From Microbacterium forte (lineage in GTDB: Bacteria; Actinomycetota; Actinomycetes; Actinomycetales; Microbacteriaceae): 64,000 nt of DNA. The position numbers were made by a program, and so were the translations under genes. Location of the stretch: NCBI RefSeq assembly GCF_031885415.1, contig NZ_CP116871.1, positions 930,001-994,000 of the forward strand. The letters run 5' to 3'. Below, in pieces: positions 1 through 8,260 of the stretch. The notes under the pieces were generated by a model. That model was not told the origin of the DNA and searched no databases. It worked only from the letters and a program-made list of their open reading frames with translations. Every line of letters starts with the position of its first letter. The stretch's first letter is position 1.

Positions 1-77
1 GTCGCTACAACTCGTGGAAGGAGCGCGCCTTCGAGCTCGCCTGGATCCTCGACACGGTGGGCCTCGCCTCGGAGTGA
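1..77 (+). CDS. 3' end of an unidentified protein
   Basis: The reading frame is open from the window edge and stops at TGA 75-77. It encodes about 24 C-terminal residues ending in LDTVGLASE. The codons are GC-rich at third positions, as in neighbouring genes, so this looks like a real gene whose body lies outside the window. The fragment is too short to place in a family, so no function is proposed. Confidence 0.55.
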   Translation, partial: RYNSWKERAFELAWILDTVGLASE

Positions 78-95
78 CGCTCGACACTCGGTGAT

Positions 96-125
96 CTGAG
101 TTCAGGGCGACCGGCTGAGATCAGG
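96..125 (+). repeat. 30-bp flanking repeat, upstream copy
   Basis: This 30-base element matches the copy at 793-822 at 27 of 30 positions, in the same orientation. Its last nine bases (117-125, GAGATCAGG) are followed by their exact inverse complement at 145-153 (CCTGATCTC), so each copy sits at the base of a potential hairpin. The two copies bracket the DUF559 relic. This arrangement resembles a REP-like unit or the boundary of a small mobile cassette, but no known element was recognised. Confidence 0.6.
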
Positions 126-273
126 GCGCACCGCACAGCATCAGCCTGATCTCGCGCTGTTCTCCTGCTTCCGACAGCCGCACTCACTCCTGCACATTCG
201 GCGATTGATCCGATTCGATTCACATCAGAGCTGCCGGGTCCCACCAGAGGGCGTACCGCTGCAGAGTGACTGC

Positions 274-779
274 ATGCGACTGCAGGACTGGCTTCGCGAG
301 CGCGACGGAGCCGCACACACCGGGGAGATCTACGCGGCTGGATTCAGCAGACATGCGGTCGCCTCGGCTGTCGACTCCGGGCGGATGCTGCGGCTCCGCC
401 GATCTTGGATCGCATCGATCGGCGCAGTGCGCGGGCATCACGCATCGCTGCGGTCGCTGACGTCCTGTCCGATTCCGGGCTCGAGACCCACTTCGTCATC
501 CTGATGCGCTCGATCGGGGTGGTCGCCGTCCAGCAGGTGTGGGTCGACGGGCACCCGCTGGATGCCCTGATCGGTGATCGCCTCGCGGTCCAGTTGGACG
601 GATTCGCCCATCACAGCAGCGCCCAGGATCGACGGCGCGACATCGAGGCAGACGCTCGATTGCGCTTGCGCGGTTACACCGTGCTCCGATTCGACTATCA
701 CCAGGTGCTGTTCCAACCACAACTGGTCCTGAACATGGTGCGTGCGGCGATCGCCCAGCAGTTGCATCGTCGGGGATGA
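274..779 (+). pseudogene. Decayed DUF559 (Vsr-like endonuclease fold) gene
   Basis: Two pieces of one gene family lie in different frames. The 5' piece (ATG at 274, to about 405) encodes a winged-helix-like N-terminus starting MRLQDWLRERDG, typical of actinobacterial AbiEi-like/DUF559 proteins. The 3' piece (about 405-779, another frame) encodes the DUF559 core: GLETHFVILMRSIG, then VQLDGFAHHSS, RRRDIEADARL and a terminal VLRFDYHQVLF, which match the family's putative nuclease core. Intact homologues are usually about 280 residues. Here only about 168 codons remain and the middle is missing, so an internal deletion plus frameshift is the simplest reading. Family assignment is confident; function of the intact family is not well established. 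Confidence 0.75.
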
Positions 780-792
780 ACGGCGTCACCAA

Positions 793-822
793 CTGGGTTC
801 AGGACGACCGCCTGAGATCAGG
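793..822 (+). repeat. 30-bp flanking repeat, downstream copy
   Basis: This is the second copy of the element at 96-125 (27/30 identical, same orientation), starting 14 bases after the DUF559 stop codon. It also has its own adjacent inverted repeat: ATCAGGAG at 817-824 pairs with CTCCTGAT at 840-847. The rest of 780-933 shows no coding potential. Confidence 0.6.
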
Positions 823-933
823 AGAGTTCAGTCGGAATCCTCCTGATTCGCGTCGGTAGCCCTGTTCTCACCTCCACACCCGTGCGGAGTGACGGGGAAC
901 AGGCGGATGCCGAAGGCACCGCCTGCTCCGGTC

Positions 934-1962
934 TCAGCCGAAGAGCGCTGCAGCCTCGTCGTAGCGGCTGCGGGGAACCGTGTTCAGCTCGCCCAGTGCC
1001 TCTGCGAACGGGACGCGGACGATGTCGGTGCCCTGCATCGCGACCATCTGGCCCCATGCCTTCTCGACGATCGCGTCGGCCGCGTGGAGTCCGAGGCGGG
1101 TCGCGAGCACACGGTCGAACGCAGACGGTGATCCGCCTCGCTGGATGTGTCCGAGGATCGTCGCTCGGGTCTCGATGCCCGTGATGCGCTCGATCGCGGG
1201 AGCGAGCTGATCGCCGATGCCGCCGAGACGAGGGCGGTTGAAGGCATCGAGGCCCTTGTCGCTGTAAGCCTCGTCCATGCCGAGCAGCTTGAACCCCTCG
1301 GAGACGACCACGAGCGGTGCACGACCACGGTCATGCGCGCTGGAGACGAGAGCGGTGATGTCATCGATGGACATCGGCACCTCGGGGATGCAGATGGCGT
1401 GCGCGCCCGCCGCCATGCCCGCGTGCAGAGCGATCCAGCCGACGTGACGACCCATGACCTCCGCGACCATGCAGCGCTGGTGCGAGTCTCCCGTGGTGCG
1501 CAGGCGGTCCATCGCGTCCGTGGCGATGTTGACGGCCGTGTCGAAACCGAATGAGTAGTCCGTGGCGCGAAGGTCGTTGTCGATCGTCTTCGGCACACCG
1601 ATGACGTTGATGCCGTCCTTGGCGAGGCGGTCGGCTGCTGCGAGAGTGCCCTCGCCGCCGATCGCGATGATGCCGTCGATCTTGTGCCCGTACAGCGTCT
1701 TGGCGATGTTCTCGGCGCCACCGCGCTCACCCTCGTAGGGGTTCGTGCGACTGGTGCCCAGAATCGTGCCGCCGACCTTCGACAGACCCTTCACCTCGTG
1801 TCGGGTGAGGGGGAAGAAGTCGCCGTCGACCACGCCGCGCCAGCCGTCACGGATGCCGACGAACTCGAGGTCGTAGGTGGTGGTGCCCTTGAGCACGATG
1901 CCGCGGATGACCGCGTTGAGTCCGGGGCAGTCGCCACCGCTCGTCAGAATGCCGATCTTCAT
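934..1962 (-). CDS. pfkA: 6-phosphofructokinase (group III, ATP- or PPi-dependent)
   Basis: 342 residues, the expected length. It phosphorylates fructose 6-phosphate to the 1,6-bisphosphate in glycolysis, in the cytoplasm. The N-terminal nucleotide-binding loop GILTSGGDCPGLN is at 3-16, GGEGT at 102-106, the catalytic PKTIDND at 124-130, and the substrate-site MGRHVGW near 170. Gly at the GGEGT position together with Lys in PKTIDND is the group III pattern. Characterised actinobacterial members of that group include both ATP- and pyrophosphate-dependent enzymes, so the phosphoryl donor cannot be fixed from sequence. ATG 1962 is preceded by GAGGC at a suitable distance. The gene is monocistronic, separated from the helicase by a terminator. 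Confidence 0.95.
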   Translation of the reverse strand: MKIGILTSGGDCPGLNAVIRGIVLKGTTTYDLEFVGIRDGWRGVVDGDFFPLTRHEVKGLSKVGGTILGTSRTNPYEGERGGAENIAKTLYGHKIDGIIAIGGEGTLAAADRLAKDGINVIGVPKTIDNDLRATDYSFGFDTAVNIATDAMDRLRTTGDSHQRCMVAEVMGRHVGWIALHAGMAAGAHAICIPEVPMSIDDITALVSSAHDRGRAPLVVVSEGFKLLGMDEAYSDKGLDAFNRPRLGGIGDQLAPAIERITGIETRATILGHIQRGGSPSAFDRVLATRLGLHAADAIVEKAWGQMVAMQGTDIVRVPFAEALGELNTVPRSRYDEAAALFG

Positions 1963-2017
1963 GCTTGCCTCAGACGGTTCAGGGGAAGGGGGAACAGGCG
2001 ACGATGCCTGCGATCGA

Positions 2018-2023
2018 CACTAG
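2018..2023 (-). promoter_or_regulatory. Putative -10 element of pfkA
   Basis: The minus strand reads TAGTGT here, matching the actinobacterial -10 consensus TANNNT, about 55 bases upstream of the pfkA start. No convincing -35 hexamer is seen. A 12-base direct repeat (2046-2057 and 2081-2092) lies just upstream and could be a regulator site. Confidence 0.35.
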
Positions 2024-2130
2024 CGCTCCGAGCCGACCGGGCGCCATTCGAGACGATGAAAACCGGGGATCTTGCCGACGATTCGAGACGATCAGCGAGA
2101 AATGAGCGAACATGTCACCGAACACCAGAA

Positions 2131-2164
2131 ATCGGCGTCAAGAACCGAAGTTCTTAACGCCGAT
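2131..2164 (-). terminator. Stem-loop terminator after the helicase gene
   Basis: A 15-bp stem with one mismatch (2131-2145 against 2150-2164) and a CGAA loop lies 22 bases beyond the helicase stop codon. On the minus strand the stem is followed by a short T stretch. It separates the helicase transcript from pfkA downstream. Confidence 0.7.
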
Positions 2165-2185
2165 CTCCGTGGAATCAAGCGTGTG

Positions 2186-4330
2186 TCACACGGCTCCGAG
2201 CGCCTCCCGGAGCAGATGCATGAGAGCGCCCAGCTGCACGGGCTCGGCGGCAGCCTCGTCGAGTGCCTCGCCGTCGAGCGCACGGGCCGCGAGACCCTGC
2301 TTCTGATCGATGAGCTCTGCGATCTTCGCGTCGATGGTGTGCGCCGCGATGATCCGCCAGGCGGTCACCGGCTCGTCCTGACCGATGCGGTGCACCCGGT
2401 CGATCGCCTGCGTCTGCTCGGCCGCGGTCCACGACAGCTCCGCCAAGACCACGTTCGACGCCGCCTGCAGGTTCAGACCGACACCGGCAGCGGTCAACGA
2501 GCACACCGCGATACCCACGGCGGGGTCGCTGTTGAAGTCGTCGATCGCCTGCTGACGGACGGTCGAGGTCTGGTCGCCGCGGATCGAGACCGACCGGATG
2601 CCGGCGGAGGCGAAGTGCGCCTCGGCCTGATCCATCACGTCGATGTGCTTCGCGAAGAACACGACCTTGCCCACGGAGCGCTGGAGCTGGGCCGCATAGT
2701 CGGCCGCCAGATGCGCCTTCGCCTGTCCGATGCGGCGCACCATGGTGAAGACGTTGTCCCCACCGGTGCCTGCGGCCTTCGACTCCTCGAGCTCGTTCTG
2801 AGCGACCAGGCGCACGATATCCTGGTCGATCTCGCCCGGTGCGAGTCCGCGATCCCCTCGCGCCTCGATGATCCGCCGGTAGCGGGCGGCGAGCCGCTCG
2901 CCCAGCTCGCGCTCGGCCTGACGGATGCCGCGGCCGAACTCGTCATCCAGCTGCACCGGGAGGTCCGCGATGAGCTTGTCGGGCAGATCGGCTGCGACGT
3001 CCTTCTTCTTGCGCCGGACGATCCCCATCGAGATCACCGCTTCGCGGGCCTCCGGGTAGAACGCCTTGTCGGCGGGGGTGAAGCCGGTCGCGTCGAGCTT
3101 CTCCATCAGCTCCGGGCCCGGCTTCTCGCCTGTGGTCCAGCCGAGGAAGCGCCAGATCGCGTCGAAGTCCTCGACGTCGTTGATGAGCGGTGTGCCTGTG
3201 AGCGCGAGCATCAGGGGCTTGCCACCCGGAGTGCGCTCGCGCACGCGGTTCGCCAGCGACAGCACGTTCTGCGAACGCTGCGAGCTGAGGTTCTTGATGA
3301 AGTGCGCCTCGTCGACGACCATGCCGCGAAGACCGATCGAGGCGAGCCACGACATGTGACGGTCGAGGATCTCGTAGTTCACGATGAACACGTCGGCGAA
3401 CGCGTCGATGTCGGTGCCGTCGCCCTGGATCACGGTCGCCCTGCGCTGCGGGGTCCACCGCTCGACCTCTCGCGCCCAGTTCATTTTGACGACGTTGGGC
3501 ACGACGACGAGCAGCGGGTAGGCACCGGCGACGGATGCGGCCAGCACCGACTGCGCGGTCTTGCCGAGGCCCGGTTCGTCAGCGAGCAGGAAGCTCCTGT
3601 GTCCTTCGCGCACCGCTTCGAGGAAGCGCGACTGATGCACCATGACCTCGAGGCCCTTGGGAGAGAGGTGGTCGTACTCGGGGGCCGGCGGCAGGTCCAT
3701 GCTCGCGGCTCCTCCCCCGGCTCCGGTCTCGAACGCCTTGTACAGGGGGCCCATGAGCTCCCAGCCGTCCAGGCGTCGACGCGGAGTCGTGGCGGCGCGC
3801 GGGGTGAGATCGGGGGCGAGGAACGGGTTCGCCAGCTGGCGCGCCTCGACGGAGGGCGGTGTGACCTGGCGCTCGGGGATCCCCGCGGACACCATCGGCG
3901 TCTGCACGGGAGCGACGTCGGCGATGATGAGCTCTTCGGGAGCGAGTTCCGCTCCCGACTCGAGCAGCCAGTCGCGTCGCATGCGCTTCGCAACAGGCGA
4001 GGTCGCCTGATCGGCCTCGAGAAGCTGGATCAGCGAAGTGTCGCGCGCTGCGGTCTTCGCAAGGATCGTCGCCACGCCGTCAAGCCGCTTGAGCAGCTCG
4101 GCGCGGGCGGCATCCGCGATCTCAGGATCGGCCTTGACTCGTGCGCGCTCTTCACGCACCAGGAACGCGATGACCTGGAACTTGACCCGGTTCGTGGGTC
4201 CGAGCTTTCCCCGCTGCGACTTCGCCTCGATCTCACGCACCTTGCGGGCGAGGATCGGGATGAGGGGTGCCTCATCGTCGCGACGAGACGTCTTCTTGCG
4301 CCGTGTTGCGGCGGTTGCCGTGGTCGGCAT
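2186..4330 (-). CDS. SNF2-family DEAD/DEAH-like helicase
   Basis: 714 residues. It is a SNF2-type (superfamily 2) ATP-dependent DNA translocase, probably acting in DNA repair or chromosome maintenance. Walker A is an unusual DEPGLGKTAQ at 251-260 (most relatives have DEADGLGKT). The DEAH box is at 340-343, LTGTPL follows near 370, and motif VI reads AIDRVHRIGQ near 660. The architecture resembles SMARCAL1-like bacterial helicases: a basic, poorly conserved N-terminal 200 residues, then the two RecA domains. ATG 4330 has an AGGAGG ribosome site four bases upstream. It appears monocistronic. The family is certain; the cellular substrate is not known. Confidence 0.9.
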   Translation of the reverse strand: MPTTATAATRRKKTSRRDDEAPLIPILARKVREIEAKSQRGKLGPTNRVKFQVIAFLVREERARVKADPEIADAARAELLKRLDGVATILAKTAARDTSLIQLLEADQATSPVAKRMRRDWLLESGAELAPEELIIADVAPVQTPMVSAGIPERQVTPPSVEARQLANPFLAPDLTPRAATTPRRRLDGWELMGPLYKAFETGAGGGAASMDLPPAPEYDHLSPKGLEVMVHQSRFLEAVREGHRSFLLADEPGLGKTAQSVLAASVAGAYPLLVVVPNVVKMNWAREVERWTPQRRATVIQGDGTDIDAFADVFIVNYEILDRHMSWLASIGLRGMVVDEAHFIKNLSSQRSQNVLSLANRVRERTPGGKPLMLALTGTPLINDVEDFDAIWRFLGWTTGEKPGPELMEKLDATGFTPADKAFYPEAREAVISMGIVRRKKKDVAADLPDKLIADLPVQLDDEFGRGIRQAERELGERLAARYRRIIEARGDRGLAPGEIDQDIVRLVAQNELEESKAAGTGGDNVFTMVRRIGQAKAHLAADYAAQLQRSVGKVVFFAKHIDVMDQAEAHFASAGIRSVSIRGDQTSTVRQQAIDDFNSDPAVGIAVCSLTAAGVGLNLQAASNVVLAELSWTAAEQTQAIDRVHRIGQDEPVTAWRIIAAHTIDAKIAELIDQKQGLAARALDGEALDEAAAEPVQLGALMHLLREALGAV

Positions 4331-4418
4331 GCTCCTCCTGAGCGTGAAGGCCGGAGCATCCGTGGGATGCGTCGGCCGTTCTCGGTGTCCGCGTGTGGCG
4401 TGAGCCAGGACCGTACGA

Positions 4419-4424
4419 ACAGTA
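4419..4424 (-). promoter_or_regulatory. Putative -10 element of the helicase gene
   Basis: The minus strand reads TACTGT, matching TANNNT, in a locally AT-richer patch about 90 bases upstream of the helicase start. Nothing else was recognised in the 4331-4539 gap. Confidence 0.3.
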
Positions 4425-4539
4425 TTTCCGGTGATCGTCTACGAGCGAATGACGCGCGAGGATCAAGGACCACCGAGGCCCATTCTATGCCATGCGACCT
4501 GAGCGACGCAGATCAGGACACGCAGAGTTCGACCGGAGT

Positions 4540-5493
4540 TCAGCTGGAGCTGCGCGACAGCACGCTCTCGGCATCCGTCACGTCGGCGGCCATCTGCGCC
4601 TTCAGCTTCTCGATCCCCTCGAACGCGACCATGCCGCGCAGACGCTCGACGAACTCGACGGTCACGTCGTGACCGTACAGATCGAGATCGGTCTCGCCGA
4701 TCACGTGCGCCTCGACCTGCCGCTCGAGAACGTCGTCGAAAGTGGGGTTGGTGCCCACCGAGATGGCTGCCCGATGCCTGAACCCCGTCTCGTGATCGAC
4801 GAGCCATCCGGCGTACACCCCGTCGGCGGGGACGAACGAATCGACCGACGCCGAGAGATTCGCGGTGGGAAAACCGAGTTCGCGTCCGCGTTTGAGTCCG
4901 TGCACCACCTCGCCGCGCACGTCGACGTTGCGGTCGAGCACGCGGGCGGCCGCGGTGACATCGCCGGCCATCAGCAGTTCACGGATCCACGTGGACGAGA
5001 CCCGACGGTCGGATCCGTCGAGGAACACGTCGTCGACGACCTCGACCGTGAATCCGTACCTCGGCCCGAGTTCTCTGAGGAGCTCGGGGTCTCCTGCCCC
5101 GCCCCGACCGAACCGGAAGTCCCTGCCGACGAGGACGGTGGACACATGCAGTGCACCGGTCAGGATGCTGGCCACGAAGTCTTCGGCGCTGCGCGCCGCG
5201 AGTTCTTCGTCGAACGTCAGAAGCAGTGTGGCGTCGAGCCCGAGTTCTCCCAGCAACTCCAGCTTGCGCTCGACCGTGACCACGTTCTCGGGGCAGCGAT
5301 CCGGTCGAAGCACCGCGAGTGGGTTGCGGTCGAAGGTGACGGCGACGGCGCGGACTCCCGACTGCGCCGCGATCTCCTTCAGACGCCGGATCACCGCGCG
5401 GTGACCGGCGTGCACGCCGTCGAACTTTCCGATGGCCACGGCGGAGGGGCCGAAGCCGTCCGGCACTTCGCTCGGGTCACGGAAGACGATCAT
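4540..5493 (-). CDS. ribF: Bifunctional riboflavin kinase/FAD synthetase
   Basis: 317 residues, the usual length. It converts riboflavin to FMN and then FAD. The N-terminal nucleotidyltransferase domain has GKFDGVHAGHRAVI (about 22-35) and the late ISSTWIR-like motif (VSSTWIREL). The C-terminal riboflavin kinase domain has RGRELGFPTANL, GVYAG and the SVGTNPTFD motif. The open frame extends upstream to 5709, but the conserved N-terminus begins at ATG 5493, which overlaps the stop of the preceding membrane-protein gene as ATGA, so I chose that start. It is the last gene of the truB transcription unit, the classical truB-ribF pairing. Confidence 0.95.
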   Translation of the reverse strand: MIVFRDPSEVPDGFGPSAVAIGKFDGVHAGHRAVIRRLKEIAAQSGVRAVAVTFDRNPLAVLRPDRCPENVVTVERKLELLGELGLDATLLLTFDEELAARSAEDFVASILTGALHVSTVLVGRDFRFGRGGAGDPELLRELGPRYGFTVEVVDDVFLDGSDRRVSSTWIRELLMAGDVTAAARVLDRNVDVRGEVVHGLKRGRELGFPTANLSASVDSFVPADGVYAGWLVDHETGFRHRAAISVGTNPTFDDVLERQVEAHVIGETDLDLYGHDVTVEFVERLRGMVAFEGIEKLKAQMAADVTDAESVLSRSSS

Positions 5494-5936
5494 GCGCTGG
5501 CCTCGGCGTGGAGAACAGATCGAGTCTCTCGCGTCGGGCTGTGGGTGCGCAGCCACCAGATGCCGAAGATCGGCAGCACCAGCGGGATGAACAGGTACCC
5601 TCGCCCGAACATCGACCAGACCGTGTCGTGCGGGAACAGCTCGGGGAAGAAGATGCTCAGAGCGCCGACCACGAGGACTCCGGCGAGCTCGAAGACGATC
5701 GCCACCCACGCCACCGCGTACCAGCCGCGTCGGCTCGCGAGAACGAGCGCCAGCGTGGCGAGGATGTACACGACAGCCGCGAGGGCTGAGAGGGAGTAGG
5801 CGAGAGGCGCCTCGTCGAACTGTCGGAAGATCTGCACGAAGCTTCGGCCGGTGGCCGCCAGCGCCATCACGGCATAGACGATCACGAGGACACGGCCGAT
5901 GCCGGTCATGCGGGAGGTGGGAACGGTGGTGCTCAT
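5490..5936 (-). CDS. Small four-helix integral membrane protein
   Basis: 148 residues counted from ATG 5936, chosen over an ATG four codons earlier because GGAGGA sits about five bases before it. Four hydrophobic segments are visible: one after the first dozen residues, one around YSLSALAAVVYILATLALVL, one around VAWVAIVFELAGVLVV, and one around LFIPLVLPIFGIWWL. It overlaps ribF by four bases, so the two are probably translationally coupled. The family is not recognised, and no catalytic motif is seen. The position inside the truB-ribF unit may be incidental. Confidence 0.75.
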   Translation of the reverse strand: MSTTVPTSRMTGIGRVLVIVYAVMALAATGRSFVQIFRQFDEAPLAYSLSALAAVVYILATLALVLASRRGWYAVAWVAIVFELAGVLVVGALSIFFPELFPHDTVWSMFGRGYLFIPLVLPIFGIWWLRTHSPTRETRSVLHAEASA

Positions 5937-5990
5937 AGCGTCCTCCATTCTAGATCCGGGCGGGAAGAGGCGGATGCGCTCCCGACCGGC

Positions 5991-6359
5991 TCAGGCCACC
6001 TGAACGGTCCAGATGACGTGCATGCGCCACACCATGATCGCCACGGCGAGAGCGGCCACACCGAGGATCACTGTGCTCCAGCGACTCCTCTCCATCAGCG
6101 CCCACAGCACCGCGCCGATGGGCAGCAGCACAGCGGAGACGAGATAGACCCAGTACTCGAGCAGGTCGCCCGTCGGAGGGTTTCCGGTCAGGGGTGCCGC
6201 GATTGCGGCCACGACCTGGACGACGAGGAGCAGCTCGACCAGGGCGAGCGCGCCGACGGTGTAGTCGCTCGGACGCCGGCCGGCCAGACCGAGGGCGACG
6301 CAGAACAGCCCCGCCGCGGTCGCGACCGCCACCTGAGCGATGGTCAACCAGAGGATCAT
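5991..6359 (-). CDS. Small integral membrane protein
   Basis: 122 residues with four predicted membrane helices and almost no soluble part: an N-terminal helix from residue 2, then around ALALVELLLVVQVVAAIAAP, VYLVSAVLLPIGAVLWAL, and VILGVAALAVAIMVW. The ATG overlaps the truB stop (ATGA), implying coupled translation in the truB unit. I do not recognise a family. The next gene also encodes a four-helix protein, so the two might form one membrane complex, but this is only inference. Confidence 0.75.
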   Translation of the reverse strand: MILWLTIAQVAVATAAGLFCVALGLAGRRPSDYTVGALALVELLLVVQVVAAIAAPLTGNPPTGDLLEYWVYLVSAVLLPIGAVLWALMERSRWSTVILGVAALAVAIMVWRMHVIWTVQVA

Positions 6360-7249
6360 CTGGGTGCCTCCGGCATGTTCATGGCGCTCTTGAGGTCAGC
6401 ACCGCGTCTCTCGACGACGCCGACGAGGACGCCCTCCTCGTCGATCGCGGCCGCCAGAGAGCCGGTCAGTCGATCGGCCTGTCCCATGAGCCTCTTGCCG
6501 TGACGAAGATCTCTCGCTTCCTCGGCCGACACCGACAGCGAGTCGAGGACCCTGGCGGCCGCGGCGGCCGGGGTGAGCAGCGCCGTCTCCACCACATCGT
6601 CGACCGCCACGGCATCCGCGACGTCGAAGTCCCCCACGCGTGAGCGCCGCAGCGCCGTCAGGTGCCCGCCGACTCCGAGCGCTGTGCCCAGGTCTCGAGC
6701 GAGCGAGCGGATGTAGGTGCCGGAGGAGCAGTCGACGACGACATCGAGATCCAGGAATCCGTCGCCGGAGCGCTCGGCGATGAGATCGAAGCGCGAGACC
6801 GTGACGTCGCGGGCGGCCAGCACGACCTCCTCCCCCGCGCGCACGCGGTCGTATGCGCGGCGTCCATCGACCTTGATCGCCGACACCGAGCTCGGCACCT
6901 GGGAGATCGCACCGGTGAGCTCCCTGATCCCGGCGGACACTCGCTCGGGGGTCACCGACTCCCATGACTCGGCAGAGGCCCGCGTCAGGATCTCACCGTC
7001 GGCGTCGTCCGTGCCGGTCGTCTGCCCGAGTCGGATCGTGGCCTCGTAGGTCTTGTCGGCTCCCACGATGTACGTGAGCAGTCGCGTCGCGCCTTCGACC
7101 CCGATCACGAGCAGACCGGTGGCCATGGGGTCGAGGGTTCCCGCATGCCCGACCTTGCGGGTGCCGAGCGCACGCCTGGTGCGTGCGACGACGTCGTGGC
7201 TGGTCAGTCCAGCTGGTTTGTCGACGAGAAGGATGCCGGGCGAGACCAT
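6356..7249 (-). CDS. truB: tRNA pseudouridine(55) synthase
   Basis: 297 residues, normal length. It isomerises U55 in the T-loop of tRNAs. The catalytic motif GHAGTLDPMATGLL is at 34-47, with Asp40 as the catalytic residue. YEATIRLG, SSGTYIRSLARDLG and the C-terminal PUA-like region are present. The start ATG lies exactly six bases after TAGGCT (7256-7261 on this strand), so the transcript is probably leaderless. In most actinobacteria truB follows rbfA directly. Here mutY and a LuxR gene separate them and truB has its own promoter. Confidence 0.96.
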   Translation of the reverse strand: MVSPGILLVDKPAGLTSHDVVARTRRALGTRKVGHAGTLDPMATGLLVIGVEGATRLLTYIVGADKTYEATIRLGQTTGTDDADGEILTRASAESWESVTPERVSAGIRELTGAISQVPSSVSAIKVDGRRAYDRVRAGEEVVLAARDVTVSRFDLIAERSGDGFLDLDVVVDCSSGTYIRSLARDLGTALGVGGHLTALRRSRVGDFDVADAVAVDDVVETALLTPAAAAARVLDSLSVSAEEARDLRHGKRLMGQADRLTGSLAAAIDEEGVLVGVVERRGADLKSAMNMPEAPR

Positions 7250-7351
7250 CTCTCAAGCCTACGATGCGTCTGAACGCTCCACCGCACGTCCCGCCTCGCT
7301 CGCGCCACGACCGGCCCTCGGCTCCCATCCCGGTTCGCCTAGGCTGTCGAG
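7250..7351. promoter_or_regulatory. Divergent leaderless promoters of truB and mutY
   Basis: The 102-base gap carries two TAGGCT hexamers. The minus-strand one (7256-7261) ends six bases before the truB ATG; the plus-strand one (7340-7345) ends six bases before the mutY GTG. Transcription starting about seven bases after a -10 element would begin at the start codons themselves. Clear -35 elements are not seen. Confidence 0.6.
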
Positions 7352-8251
7352 GTGCCCTCGACATCGCTTCCCGCCTCCGCGGTGTCTCTGCCTCTTGCGG
7401 ACTGGTATCGGGGCGCAGCACGAGATCTGCCGTGGAGGCGCCCTCGATTCCGTGAGGACTTCGGCGCCTGGGGAACGCTGGTCAGCGAGTTCATGCTGCA
7501 GCAGACACCGGTCAACCGGGTGATACCGCACCTCGAGGCGTGGCTCGACAGGTGGCCCACCCCCGCGGCGATGGCTGCCGCCTCGACCTCCGATGTGCTC
7601 CAGCAGTGGGCCAATCTCGGCTATCCCCGCCGCGCCCTGTGGCTGCACCGCGCTGCCGTCGAGATCACGGAGCGACACGGAGGCGTCGTGCCCAATGACG
7701 TGGATGCGCTGCTGAAGCTCTCGGGAATCGGCGACTACACGGCCAGAGCTGTGGCCGTCTTCGCATACGGCGACCGACACCCCGTCGTCGACACCAACAC
7801 TCGTCGCGTGATGGCACGCGCGATCCTCGGCCAGGCGCAGCCGGGCCCGCCCTCGCGCCGTGATCTCGAGCTCATGGATTCGCTGCTCCCCGCGGATGTC
7901 GTCGAATCCGCCGTGTTCAACGCCGCGGCGATGGAGCTGGGCGCCACCGTCTGCACGGCGCGGTCGCCGCGCTGCGAGATCTGTCCCTTGGTCGGCGTGT
8001 GCGCGTGGGTGGCTGCAGGGCGGCCGGACACCGGTGACACCCGGAGGCGCCAAGCGACCTTCGAGGGCTCTGACCGTCAGGCGAGAGGCGCCGTGCTGCG
8101 GATCCTGCGAGCCGCTGCACCTGACGCGGTCCTGATCGACTCCGTGCTCGCCGAGTGGCCGGATCCTCTTCAGCGCGACCGTGCGATCGACTCCCTCATC
8201 GCCGACGGCCTCGCCGAGGCCGATGGCGAGATGCTGTCGCTCCCCCGCTGA
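7352..8251 (+). CDS. mutY: A/G-specific adenine glycosylase
   Basis: 299 residues. It excises adenine mispaired with 8-oxoguanine. Visible features are catalytic Glu46 in SEFMLQQTPV, the helix-hairpin-helix LSGIGDYTARAV (123-134), catalytic Asp147 in VVDTNTRRV, and a [4Fe-4S] ligand set Cys201, 208, 211 and 217 with the expected C-X6-C-X2-C-X5-C spacing. The C-terminal Nudix-like 8-oxoG recognition domain of E. coli MutY is largely absent, as in many actinobacterial homologues; about 80 residues of unrelated tail remain. GTG 7352 is fixed by TAGGCT six bases upstream. Confidence 0.93.
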   Translation: MPSTSLPASAVSLPLADWYRGAARDLPWRRPRFREDFGAWGTLVSEFMLQQTPVNRVIPHLEAWLDRWPTPAAMAAASTSDVLQQWANLGYPRRALWLHRAAVEITERHGGVVPNDVDALLKLSGIGDYTARAVAVFAYGDRHPVVDTNTRRVMARAILGQAQPGPPSRRDLELMDSLLPADVVESAVFNAAAMELGATVCTARSPRCEICPLVGVCAWVAAGRPDTGDTRRRQATFEGSDRQARGAVLRILRAAAPDAVLIDSVLAEWPDPLQRDRAIDSLIADGLAEADGEMLSLPR

Positions 8252-8260
8252 CTCCGACGG

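Noticed and set aside
2072..4672. 866-residue plus-strand open frame
   Set aside because: It is antisense to the SNF2 helicase, whose motifs are unambiguous. Long antisense frames are common in high-GC DNA, and the product has no recognisable domain.
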